Assembly (NCBI GenBank): GCA_022376925.1 | Contig: JAIOJX010000025.1 | Coordinates: 93,027,608-93,091,607, forward strand | Source of the DNA: Tragulus kanchil | Lineage: Eukaryota > Chordata > Mammalia > Artiodactyla > Tragulidae | Length of the DNA: 64,000 nucleotides | Direction of reading: 5' to 3' | Shown: in pieces, positions 1-11,494 of the stretch | Position numbering within the stretch: the first letter of the stretch is position 1 | Layout of the letters: each line of letters starts with the position of its first letter | The notes under the pieces: model-generated | What the model saw: the letters and a program-made list of their open reading frames with translations, nothing else | The model's database searches: none | Told to the model about the DNA's origin: nothing | Made by a program: the position numbers and the translations under genes

Positions 1-429
1 CCCCATTCGTTCTTAAGCGCTCATGAAGAGCCACTGGTGTACATGTGCAGGCACAGGGAAAACAGGTGAGCACGTCCCTGGAGTTCTCATTCTCCTGCCT
101 CATTACTAAAGCTGCAGAATCGTGTTTCCCAAATAATGACATGACTACCTAGGTGAGGCCTCGGTCAATAATGGAGAGAATTAAGACAGGGACACAGGAA
201 ATCATCTTCAGTGGATGGCTGCTATATGCAGCAAAATCATTTATCACATCTGACATGAAAAATGCTAATTTCTACAGTTTGCAGCCTACTTTCCTCCCTC
301 TCACCCTCTCCTTTTCCATCCCTGTGATACAAACAGTAGTCACTAAGATAGCATGATAAGTATGAGAGTACTTGGGATAAAGACAGAGTTGTTTCAAGCA
401 ATGCTTATGAGTAATAATAATAAAAATAA

Positions 430-650
430 TAATAGGTAATACTCTAGAATTTACAGTTTTAAGTGCTTACTATGCTTTTTTTTTTTTAACATTTACTATA
501 AAACTTTGAGGTGAGTATCATTGTTATACCTATTTATCACATCCAAGACACAAAAAGGTCAAATGAATTGCCCAAGGTCACACAGCTAAGTGACAGAGCT
601 GGGATTTGGACTAGAACAGGCTGGCTCCAGGGCGTGAAATGCTAAACATG
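430..650 (+). mobile_element. MIR SINE, old copy
   Basis: The stretch contains the conserved MIR core: GCCCAAGGTCACACAGCTA followed by a version of 'agtgacagagctgggatttg', and ends in 'ctggctccagg'. Upstream, 'aagtgcttactatg' and 'gaggtgagtatcattgtta' match the left part of MIR. A T-run interrupts the 5' part. The high divergence is normal for a family shared by all mammals. Ends are approximate. Confidence 0.8.
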
Positions 651-1384
651 ACACTGTGAAACTTTTGGCTAGCATCATTTATTCTAAGTCATGAAAGGAA
701 ACATGGGTATAATGTAAAGAATATTATGACAAGAGACATTTTAATTGGTAAGCACGTTTGTAGTGCTGGGCTTATACAGAATCTATTCCAATGTGTATCT
801 CCTGATTTGACCATGGAGATTCTAGCTCTTGATACTCTTTCATAACTTTATAAATTAATTGCCTCAAACATATGTAATTCTTAAAGTTGAGACTTCTCTT
901 ATGAGCATCGTGGATACACTACTGAAGTATATTAAATAGCTTTTAGAAAGAAATAAGTAGGAAATGAAATTTGGAGACAAAGATACAAATAATTTGTTTA
1001 TAAGACTTGTCAATTATACATGTATTTTTTATCAAATCATAATACCATGAAAACCCAAATTTGAAGATTCATAGATTTCCTTACCCTTCTCCTTTCCGCC
1101 ATTATTATTTTTTTTTATTATTATTATTATTTTTTTGGTTAATGATCCAAAGATAGTGGTAATCCCCTAAGAATTTTACACTTGTGAAGATCTCAGAAAT
1201 AACTGCACACATTTCTGCATGATACACTTTACATTTTTACTTTCTTCTCAGTATTTTCTCCTTTCAAAAGCCTTTTAATCCCTTTATGTTAGCTTGTTAG
1301 AGACTAAGGTCTTTCAGTGTCTCAAAAAATGCCACATGTCTTGATGACATTTTATAAATGGCACATCTGCTTCAATGCCTGCAT
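651..1384. other. AT-rich DNA without recognisable features
   Basis: No gene or recognisable repeat family is seen apart from an A/T simple tract of ATT units and T-runs at 1101-1138. Confidence 0.5.
1101..1138. repeat. (ATT)n / poly-T low-complexity tract
   Basis: The tract is ATT triplets mixed with T-runs on the + strand. It is a simple microsatellite. Confidence 0.85.
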
Positions 1385-1946
1385 TTAGCAAAATACCTCT
1401 CAGAACCATTTACAAATCTCACCATGCATATTGGGAAAGGAATGCTGACACTAAAAGGTATTCATTGTATTTCAAGAAGGCAATATGAAGTCAAAGAAGG
1501 AGACCAATATCTTGACACTTTACATAATGGAGAATGTCCTCAGAGACATTTGGCTGAGATCTATAACATGCATGCTATAATTAAAATTGTAACGAGGGGT
1601 TCATGATTTTCTACAGATACCACAAGTTATATTAATTGACAAGATAGAGCTTCAAATTAGTAAAATACTATAATCAAAATGAGGAGGATTATAATTAAAT
1701 GTGCTTGTTAGGGAGGGTCACCAAGTGAGACAAAATCAAATTCTATCTGCCACTGTTGTCCTTCAATGACTGGAAACCAAACTGTGATGCTACAATTTTG
1801 ACTAAAGTATTAACTGTAATGTTCTATTAGTACAGAATTCTAAAGACATCAATTGGATGAACACAGTTAAGTGGGTAACATGCTTAGTTCAAACATCTGT
1901 AAAAGGAAAAAGGGAGTAAAGAATTTTGTTATGTATCTGTAGTTTA

Positions 1947-2030
1947 CATTGTGTTGGCCAATAAATTCATTTGGATTTTTTCATAACATTTTACAAAAAC
2001 TTGAATGAACTTTTTGGCCAACTCAATATA
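1947..2030. mobile_element. Mariner-type MITE hairpin
   Basis: Two inverted arms, TTGGCCAATAAATTCATTTG on the left and the reverse complement of an arm ending GAACTTTTTGGCCAA on the right, surround a short AT loop. This matches the palindromic mariner-derived elements common in ruminants (arms of the form TTGGCCAAAAAGTTC). It has no coding capacity. The strand cannot be assigned because of the near symmetry. An identical copy lies at 3279-3362 inside duplication 1. Confidence 0.75.
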
Positions 2031-3278
2031 TTTGCATGTTACATAAGACTTATATCTATAAAATACATTTTATATCTTTATAAAACATACATGATATAAC
2101 ATTAAATGTGTATATTTTGTTATTTTGGGAATATAAATGAATGGAAACCATCAGTGGTCATGAAAATGAACAGTCTTCCTTTTGTCATTTTACTGCTTTT
2201 TCTTTTTTTTCCTTGTAATAGAAGCAAACTATGTTGGAGGAAAGCCAGAAGGTTCAGAGCTATTAACATTATTTAAAAGCTTTACATTTTCAAATTTCAA
2301 GTTTCAAGCAAATCTTCTCCAGAGCTCTCTGCCAGACTTATAATAGAAATGTGGATGCAAAGGAAATGACAAAAAACTTGTTGCCAAAAGTGTTTGTGTG
2401 GAAGACAAAGGTAAGGCGATAGAGAGTAAGGAAAATACTTCTTTGTTCCTCTAGTTCTCTGATATCAGGAAACTTTATATTTTATGTCTCTCTCACCCAC
2501 TAGAACATGTATTACATGATGCACTGACAATATTATTCTGTCACTTGAACTGCTAAGATGTTATATCAGAACACATATGCTCTGTACTTTCCACACAGAT
2601 TCCACAGTTACTGTATTTTACATCCTATTGTCCAAGGTTCCTTCTCAGGGTTCCTCACCAAATTAAGTTGCCTTTTAAGGAATTTTGTTAATGAAACCCT
2701 CGGGGATTTGAGTTTGATTTACTAACCCTCTTAGCAAAATACCTCTCAGAACCATTTACAAATCTCACCATGCATATTGGGAAAGGAATGCTGACACTAA
2801 AAGGTATTCATTGTATTTCAAGAAGGCAATATGAAGTCAAAGAAGGAGACCAATATCTTGATTTGAATGCCTCAGAGACATTTGGCTGAGATCTATAACA
2901 TGCATGCTATAATTAAAATTGTAACGAGGGGTTCATGATTTTCTACAGATACCACAAGTTATATTAATTGACAAGATAGAGCTTCAAATTAGTAAAATAC
3001 TATAATCAAAATGAGGAGGATTATAATTAAATGTGCTTGTTAGGGAGGGTCACCAAGTGAGACAAAATCAAATTCTATCTGCCACTGTTGTCCTTCAATG
3101 ACTGGAAACCAAACTGTGATGCTACAATTTTGACTAAAGTATTAACTGTAATGTTCTATTAGTACAGAATTCTAAAGACATCAATTGGATGAACACAGTT
3201 AAGTGGGTAACATGCTTAGTTCAAACATCTGTAAAAGGAAAAAGGGAGTAAAGAATTTTGTTATGTATCTGTAGTTTA

Positions 3279-3362
3279 CATTGTGTTGGCCAATAAATTC
3301 ATTTGGATTTTTTCATAACATTTTACAAAAACTTGAATGAACTTTTTGGCCAACTCAATATA
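3279..3362. mobile_element. Mariner-type MITE hairpin, second copy
   Basis: This is the same hairpin as at 1947-2030, carried along by duplication 1 with an offset of 1332. It is not an independent insertion, because the flanks are also identical. Confidence 0.75.
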
Positions 3363-3860
3363 TTTGCATGTTACATAAGACTTATATCTATAAAATACAT
3401 TTTATATCTTTATAAAACATACATGATATAACATTAAATGTGTATATTTTGTTATTTTGGGAATATAAATGAATGGAAACCATCAGTGGTCATGAAAATG
3501 AACAGTCTTCCTTTTGTCATTTTACTGCTTTTTCTTTTTTTTCCTTGTAATAGAAGCAAACTATGTTGGAGGAAAGCCAGAAGGTTCAGAGCTATTAACA
3601 TTATTTAAAAGCTTTACATTTTCAAATTTCAAGTTTCAAGCAAATCTTCTCCAGAGCTCTCTGCCAGACTTATAATAGAAATGTGGATGCAAAGGAAATG
3701 ACAAAAAACTTGTTGCCAAAAGTGTTTGTGTGGAAGACAAAGGTAAGGCGATAGAGAGTAAGGAAAATACTTCTTTGTTCCTCTAGTTCTCTGATATCAG
3801 CGCTAGCAACTATTTTATATTTTATGTCTCTCTCACCCACTAGAACATGTATTACATGAT

Positions 3861-6079
3861 GCACTGACAATATTATTCTGCTCACTATGGAACTGAACAT
3901 AGATAGAAATGTTTATATCAGAAAATTCTTTGTACTACTTCATGTCCTTTCTGCTTATCCTTTATTCCAGCCACAGGATTCCATCAGCTTTCCCACCTGT
4001 GATTTGTCAACATCCTACATTGTCACATAGGTTCCTTACTCAGGGCTTCTCTGCACCAAATTGAAGCTTGCCATTATCCTGAAGGAAATTTTGTTAACCT
4101 GACAAACCCTCCGAAGAGGGAGGATTTGAGTTCTGCAGAGAGTGGATTACATTGAACCCTTTTCTTATCACTTTCTTTCCACTGAATTCTACCTCTTATT
4201 CCAGTCCCTGTTCCATTCAGGAAACTACATTTGTACTGGCTTAATCTGCCAGTATTGGTTTAGGTCAGGACTAACCTGTTCCTTCATTCCTGTCCAAAGG
4301 CCTTTCTAATGCTACAGTATGGGTCTCCCAGGTGAGCTCAAACATTAACAAACCAGAAGTATGAACTCTTGAAAACTTTGGCCAATCGGAGGCAGAATTC
4401 CACAGATAAATGTCACTCCTTATCATCCCTGGAGTGCCTAGTCCCAAGAAATATTCATAGGGTTCCTCAGATGGTCTCAGAGGATTAAGCCCTGGTTACA
4501 GGTAGTGATGGCATCTCAATGATACACTCTTGGGATTTGGAGTTATTTGACTCCACTAATCCCTCATAGCTGTTCTCTGGGTGACTTTTATTAATAATTA
4601 GATTGCTGAAAGCACACTTTCATCTCAGACTCTGAATTGGGGTCAACTCAGACTAGGAAAGAGTTCAGTAGATATCCATTGAATAAACAAATGAACAAAC
4701 AATGAATATTAGTCTCCAAATTTCTTGAACAGTTTATCTTTCTTCACTACTCTTTCTTGTTCAACGTTAAAATGTTGATATGCTTCAGACTTCTTTACTC
4801 CTTCTAGACATATAAAATTTCTCTGAGCACTCCCATATATAAAAAGGCTGTAACTTGTCACCATTCTGACTATATCTTACACTGGGAATTATATGCATGT
4901 GTATATCAACATACAATGGAGATACACACACATATCATTTCCTTGTCAGCGCTAGCAACATTAATTTTCCCTCCCCCGAACATGAAAGTGCACTGACAAT
5001 ATTATTCTGCTCACTATGGAACTGAACATAGATAGAAATGTTTATATCAGAAAATTCTTTGTACTACTTCATGTCCTTTCTGCTTATCCTTTATTCCAGC
5101 CACAGGATTCCATCAGCTTTCCCACCTGTGATTTGTCAACATCCTACATTGTCACATAGGTTCCTTACTCAGGGCTTCTCTGCACCAAATTGAAGCTTGC
5201 CATTATCCTGAAGGAAATTTTGTTAACCTGACAAACCCTCCGAAGAGGGAGGATTTGAGTTCTGCAGAGAGTGGATTACATTGAACCCTTTTCTTATCAC
5301 TTTCTTTCCACTGAATTCTACCTCTTATTCCAGTCCCTGTTCCATTCAGGAAACTACATTTGTACTGGCTTAATCTGCCAGTATTGGTTTAGGTCAGGAC
5401 TAACCTGTTCCTTCATTCCTGTCCAAAGGCCTTTCTAATGCTACAGTATGGGTCTCCCAGGTGAGCTCAAACATTAACAAACCAGAAGTATGAACTCTTG
5501 AAAACTTTGGCCAATCGGAGGCAGAATTCCACAGATAAATGTCACTCCTTATCATCCCTGGAGTGCCTAGTCCCAAGAAATATTCATAGGGTTCCTCAGA
5601 TGGTCTCAGAGGATTAAGCCCTGGTTACAGGTAGTGATGGCATCTCAATGATACACTCTTGGGATTTGGAGTTATTTGACTCCACTAATCCCTCATAGCT
5701 GTTCTCTGGGTGACTTTTATTAATAATTAGATTGCTGAAAGCACACTTTCATCTCAGACTCTGAATTGGGGTCAACTCAGACTAGGAAAGAGTTCAGTAG
5801 ATATCCATTGAATAAACAAATGAACAAACAATGAATATTAGTCTCCAAATTTCTTGAACAGTTTATCTTTCTTCACTACTCTTTCTTGTTCAACGTTAAA
5901 ATGTTGATATGCTTCAGACTTCTTTTACTCCCCTTCTAGACATATAAAATTTCTCTGAGCACTCCCATATATAGCAAGGCTGTAACTTGTCACCATTCTG
6001 ACTATATCTTACACTGGGAATTATATGCATGTGTATATCAACATACAATGGAGATACACACACATATCATTTCCTTGTT
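3861..6079. repeat. Tandem duplication 2 (about 1.09 kb, two copies)
   Basis: Copy 1 is 3861-4946 and copy 2 is 4990-6079, offset 1129 widening to 1133. The spacer 4947-4989 begins with the same 'cagcgctagcaac' found at 3798-3810, then gives a garbled form of the bases just before copy 1. Copy 2 therefore appears to start with a noisy version of the true upstream flank. Small differences (4844-4850 against 5974-5980, and T/C run lengths near 5922) lie close to the end of copy 1. Confidence 0.95.
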
Positions 6080-6084
6080 TTTCT

Positions 6085-6965
6085 ATTTGAGTGCCCCATA
6101 AACATCTCAAATTCAATATATCTCAAGAAAAATTTTATCTTCCTCCTGAAATCTACCCCTCTTTCTAGGGTTCCCTATGTGGAGGAATGGTAGCATCATC
6201 CACTCCACCCCACAAATCAGAAATTCAAATCTTTCTTTATTCTAATGTATCATCAACATCCAATTAGTTACAAAGTCCTATCCATTCCAGCTCTTTAATA
6301 TAATGTAAATGTCTCCCCAATTAACATTTTTATTACTACTTCCTTAGAGTTTGTAACTCCTGTAATAACATCATAAGTAGTTTCTCCAAGTTCATTTTCA
6401 AGCTTGTATCCTCATGTAGTGAATTTCCTAAAATTCTTATAATTTTATTGTTTTAACTCCTTAGTGGTGTCTCATAGCCTCTAGTTTAAAGAGGAAAATT
6501 TTTAACCAATCTTTCAGGTTCCTTCATCATATGGATCTAGTTTTCTCACTTTTTATTATTGTTCCTACATGTAATTTTATATCAATCACATAAAACTCCC
6601 CAACAAGATAACACTTTTTTACTTTGTTTCTTAGTATATCAGACATGTTTTTCCTGTAACATCCTTTCTCTCATATCCACCCTTACCTCATGTCATTCTT
6701 CAGGAAATAACTCAAAAATTATTTCCTCTTAAAAGCTTTCACTGATTTCTGTCACATCTTCTCAACCCCATGACTAGATTGAGTGTTATTCCTTATCACA
6801 ACACCCTCCCCTTTAACTCTTTACCATTCAATATCTTCTCTGATGGCATTATTGAGAAGTGTAACTATTAACTTTCTTAATTTTTTAAGGCAACATGCAT
6901 TTTGTATTTTTGAGATAGAGTGTCTGAATATAAGAACTCCTCAGTGTCTATTGAATACAATAATC
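6085..6965 (+). mobile_element. L2 LINE, 3' part
   Basis: The pyrimidine-rich sequence follows the known order of the L2 3' region: 'ataaacatctcaaattcaat', 'catccaattagttacaaagtcc', a section similar to 'cttcaggaaataactcaaa', and 'acaccctccc' before a stretch like 'agaactcctcagtgtctattg'. It is strongly diverged with no intact frame. Ends are approximate. Confidence 0.5.
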
Positions 6966-9424
6966 AATAACAATAGAAGCTACTGATTGTGTAATGTTTT
7001 CAAAAGTATACTCTAAAGTAGGCATTATTTTCTACCACTTTTTGGAAAAACAAGAATTTTAGAGAGAGAGCTCCTTAAGTACACAATTGGGAAGTAACAA
7101 AACCATTTTGCAAATCTTTGTCCACATGAATACAAAGTTCATATCCTTACTCTATGCCACATCATCCGTGTATCCAAATGAACTGTATGGAGAGGAAAGA
7201 GTCAGTATCACGATAGGTAATGGAGGAAAAAATATAAGACCTTAGTTAGGTCACCACAAATGTCTTTCTATTCATACTGTTCTTATTACTTTCCTGTTCA
7301 TTTGTATTATTCAGAGGAGAAATGAATTGTCTGTCTCTTAACAGGCTACACTGAAAGCAAAATCTTCAAATGACAAATTCCCCAAATTCATGTAGACCTG
7401 TCTTATGTATTATTGTCAATCTCTGGAAGATCAATAAGTGGCTTGACCTGAAACACAACTATTTGCTTTTTAAATAATCACTACTCTTCATAATTTGACA
7501 AATAAAAAATAAATAGACCAAAAGATTTTGTTAAGCATCAAAGAAAATAGGATCTAAAACAAAAAAAAGCAAAGACACATTTTTCATCTTAGAAAAGATC
7601 TTCTTTTCTTGTCAAGCTGGTCAATGTAAGTAAAAAGAATAGCTTAATTTTTCTATTATTTTCTGTTAGAGCAGAAGTTTTGTACTCAACCAAAAATACC
7701 ATTTGTTTTCAACACTCTGTTGTCCCTTCTTGTTTTCTAGGTACATAGATTTTAAAATTCATTGGTAAGTAATTCAAACAGTGTAGACATTCACCAAAAA
7801 AGAATATGTAAAGAAATAGTGTGGCAGTTATTTTCCTACTCTATGGATGTGTTAGAACTGCACCATGGAAAACAATCTTAACACAGATAATATGTTCTAG
7901 ATGAGGATATACATTGTTAAATATTTAAGGGAACCGATAAAGCAAATTACTGTGAAAGCATAAACAGTTATTTGATATATTGATAGAGAAACAATATAAG
8001 ATGGTTAAATAGTTGATAAATAATTACAGAAAAATATCAATTAAAGAATCCAGGTGGTGAGCTTAAAAGTGTCCACTGTATAACTCAACTTTTCTGTTTT
8101 TGAGAAAATATTCATAATAAATGTAGGAAATCAATGAAACCACATACTTGATCCCATGCAAAATTTTTGGACATAAGCCAGTTCTTAGATTGAGATTTCA
8201 TGCATAAGAATAATCTGGATTCCTGTGGGTACGCATCATACAGAACTATGATAAATGTATTCACTAGTAATTTCCTCCATTCTTCCCTAAAGAGACATAA
8301 AGCCATTTATTTAGTTAACCATACACTGGGAAAAAGAAAATACCACCAAAGCTTTTGAGGATATTTGTGTATGAGGGTTATATTGATACGCAGGGGCCCA
8401 AAGTGCTACCATCACTCCCCTAACAGAATATGAATACATGTTATCTAGGAAATAAATTTTATCTTCAGCTCATAGTTGTAGTCACACTCAAAAGTTACTT
8501 CCAAGGTCCTAAACATGTTACTAGACATGGATGATAATTGGCAGAATGCTCACATTAATTCCTTGAGCTGTGACATAAGAGCAATAATAAAGGAAAAGGC
8601 CAAGTCGAAACCTCTAAAACTGCCCCTCTTCCTCTGGTAGATGATAAACATAGTAAGTAATAACATATTGCCAAAAGAATTAGAGATCAGTGCCAAGCTT
8701 AAGACATAAAATATGCACAGATATTGGTCCCCTCACATTCCACTTAATTCAAAAGTATGACTCCTACAGAAACAAATCAAAAAACTCAGCCAAGCAAATG
8801 CCAAAATCTCAACTTCTTTCTCAAATAGAGTCTATGCTAGAGCAAATTAACACAGTCTCCAGTACATGTTAAGTGGCTACTGATTTGATGAACGCACTTT
8901 CCAGCCCTATCTATAATATGGATACAAAACAGTTCATATTCAAATAAGATGAACAACAGTGTACAGGTATTGCCCTACACCAAGGTTATGCAAATTTACT
9001 TGGTTTCTTTCAAAACATAGTCCAAAGTGACTAGACCTATAAACACTGCACAGAGTATTACATTGGCTACAAAATCAATCATATGTAAATTAGAGGCTCA
9101 GGTAAGACAAATGTGTTCCAGTGGTGGAAAGTGCATTCTGCAAAGATTCAACATGATGCCACACCAGTGAAGTTTTCAGGCACCTTGTAGTCTGTGGCAT
9201 TCTGTGCTATCCCCTCAAAGTAAAGAAAGATTTTCTCATCTCAGATCTTCCAACACAAAAAAGGCATGCAATGTCTGGTTCACATTTTCAGACTCTGGAA
9301 ACAGTATATTCTACATTAAGAAAAAGTATTCTGACTTACTTAGTGATGAGAAAGACTGCTTTCACTGGAGCCCAGAGAAGAAAGGATCCCTTGGTAGTTT
9401 CAGGCTGTGGTTCAAGTAGATTTG
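6966..9424. other. Unique DNA, no recognised gene or repeat
   Basis: These 2.4 kb contain only short frames (60-71 codons) with no recognisable domain or splice context. Parts of 8600-9420 read like a worn, formerly coding or retroviral-like sequence, but I could not place it in a family. No duplication lies here, which makes this one of the longer uninterrupted stretches. Confidence 0.4.
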
Positions 9425-9776
9425 ATCCTTGAGATAACTACAAGAGGAAAAGAAGACATGAGGAGTTTATAGTAAGTTCCAATAACAGAAAATTCTGAGG
9501 GTTTCTTCAACAAATGGTGCTGAAAAAAAACTGGATATCCACATGTGAAGGAAATAAACTGAACTATCTTATATCATATACAAAAGTCAACCCCACTGGG
9601 TTATACATTTGAAAGATCTGAAATCATAAAACTACTAGAAGAAACATAAGTGAAAATCTTCACGATACTGGTCTCAGCAATGGTTATGAGACAGGATTTG
9701 GGACCCTTTGCTTCAGTCCTGCAATGCTTGCACCTGGACAAATCTTTCCTCCAGAGACAAAATACAAAAAAACTAT

Positions 9777-9986
9777 TTGTTATTGTTTAGTCACTAAGTC
9801 ACTAAGTCATGTCCAACTGTTTTGCAACCCCGTGGACTATAGCCCACCAGACTCCTCTGTCCATGGAATTTCCCAGGCAAGAGTAATGGAGTGTGGTGTC
9901 ATTTCTTTCTCCAGGAGAGCTTCCAGACCCAGTGATTAAACCTGTATCTCCTACGAGTCCTTTGCCACTGAGCCTTCAGGGAAGCT
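9777..9986 (-). mobile_element. Bov-tA SINE
   Basis: On the + strand the sequence runs from 'tattgtttagtcactaagtc' through 'tcatgtccaactgttttgc' and 'cccgtggactatagcccac' to 'ttcagggaagct', the reverse complement of the tRNA-derived Bov-tA family. 'aaaaact' before and 'agaaact' after may be the target-site duplication. The same insertion recurs at 10885-11094 through duplication 3. Confidence 0.85.
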
Positions 9987-9989
9987 CTA

Positions 9990-10386
9990 TAAAGAAACTG
10001 TAAGAGACTGAAAATATCTGTGTATGCACAGGTGGGGCAATTCTGGACGAAAGATACAAAAAGACCAAAAAATCCAAATGCCACTTTTAAAGAGCAGAGC
10101 AAAAGCAGGGTACTGTGCATGGTCTCCTGCACTGAACACCACCTGAGGACTGGGCACAACACCTAAGCCACCCCTGCAACCCAATCCCTGGACACACTCC
10201 CACCCTCACCACATATAAGGAACAAGCTTGTCCCCCTTCAGGGAGTGAGCAAGCAAGGAACCTCTTGTTTATTCTCATGCCTCTGCTGCTGCTATAGTAA
10301 AGGCTTGCCTGAACTTCGGGCCTGGCCTCTAAGTCAATTTCTATTGATTGGAGTAGGCCAAGAACCCTGGTTGGTATTAATTTCAT
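9990..10386 (+). mobile_element. Endogenous retroviral LTR (solo, ruminant type)
   Basis: The stretch has LTR-like organisation in order: a GC-richer U3, a TATA-like 'catataagg' at 10212-10220, a CT-rich middle, a weak polyadenylation hexamer AGTAAA at 10297-10302, then a U5-like end 'ccctggttggtatt' before L1 sequence resumes. The 5' edge is uncertain; the LTR may begin before the Bov-tA, near 9685. No retroviral gene is attached. The reading frames on the minus strand here are chance frames. Confidence 0.55.
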
Positions 10387-10884
10387 GATATGAAACCAAA
10401 AGTACAGACAAAAAAAGTAAAAATAGACAAGGTGGACTACTGTAAACTAAAATCTTTCTACATAGCAAAGGAAACAATCCACAAAATTAAAAGGCAGTGT
10501 ACAGAATGGGAATAAAAATCTGCAGACCTTATATCCTTGAGATAACTACAAGAGGAAAAGAAGACATGAGGAGTTTATAGTAAGTTCCAATAACAGAAAA
10601 TTCTGAGGGTTTCTTCAACAAATGGTGCTGAAAAAAAACTGGATATCCACATGTGAAGGAAATAAACTGAACTATCTTATATCATATACAAAAGTCAACC
10701 CCACTGGGTTATACATTTGAAAGATCTGAAATCATAAAACTACTAGAAGAAACATAAGTGAAAATCTTCACGATACTGGTCTCAGCAATGGTTATGAGAC
10801 AGGATTTGGGACCCTTTGCTTCAGTCCTGCAATGCTTGCACCTGGACAAATCTTTCCTCCAGAGACAAAATACAAAAAAACTAT

Positions 10885-11494
10885 TTGTTATTGTTTAGTC
10901 ACTAAGTCACTAAGTCATGTCCAACTGTTTTGCAACCCCGTGGACTATAGCCCACCAGACTCCTCTGTCCATGGAATTTCCCAGGCAAGAGTAATGGAGT
11001 GTGGTGTCATTTCTTTCTCCAGGAGAGCTTCCAGACCCAGTGATTAAACCTGTATCTCCTACGAGTCCTTTGCCACTGAGCCTTCAGGGAAGCTCTATAA
11101 AGAAACTGTAAGAGACTGAAAATATCTGTGTATGCACAGGTGGGGCAATTCTGGACGAAAGATACAAAAAGACCAAAAAATCCAAATGCCACTTTTAAAG
11201 AGCAGAGCAAAAGCAGGGTACTGTGCATGGTCTCCTGCACTGAACACCACCTGAGGACTGGGCACAACACCTAAGCCACCCCTGCAACCCAATCCCTGGA
11301 CACACTCCCACCCTCACCACATATAAGGAACAAGCTTGTCCCCCTTCAGGGAGTGAGCAAGCAAGGAACCTCTTGTTTATTCTCATGCCTCTGCTGCTGC
11401 TATAGTAAAGGCTTGCCTGAACTTCGGGCCTGGCCTCTAAGTCAATTTCTATTGATTGGAGTAGGCCAAGAACCCTGGTTGGTATTAATTTCAT
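10885..11494. mobile_element. Second copy of Bov-tA plus LTR
   Basis: This is the same Bov-tA (10885-11094, minus) and LTR (to about 11494, plus) as at 9777-10386, shifted by exactly 1108 bases by duplication 3. It is not a new insertion. Confidence 0.8.

Larger units (their letters stand above)
1385..3880. repeat. Tandem duplication 1 (about 1.15 kb, two copies)
   Basis: Copy A is 1385-2540 and copy B is 2731-3880, with an offset of 1346 falling to 1332. The copies agree base for base over most of their length. They differ near the start of B (1515-1540 against 2861-2872, shorter in B) and near the end of A (2468-2475 against 3800-3812). The spacer 2541-2730 is not new sequence: it is an error-rich, shortened version of 3881-4135, the DNA that follows copy B. 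That is what a low-quality contig end would look like. Confidence 0.95.

Noticed and set aside
8600..9420. Possible retroviral pol remnant
   Set aside because: I could not identify any conserved motif; the impression of former coding sequence is too weak to annotate.
9990..10386. Endogenous retrovirus with genes
   Set aside because: Only LTR sequence is present; no gag, pol or env frame adjoins any of the LTR candidates in this window.
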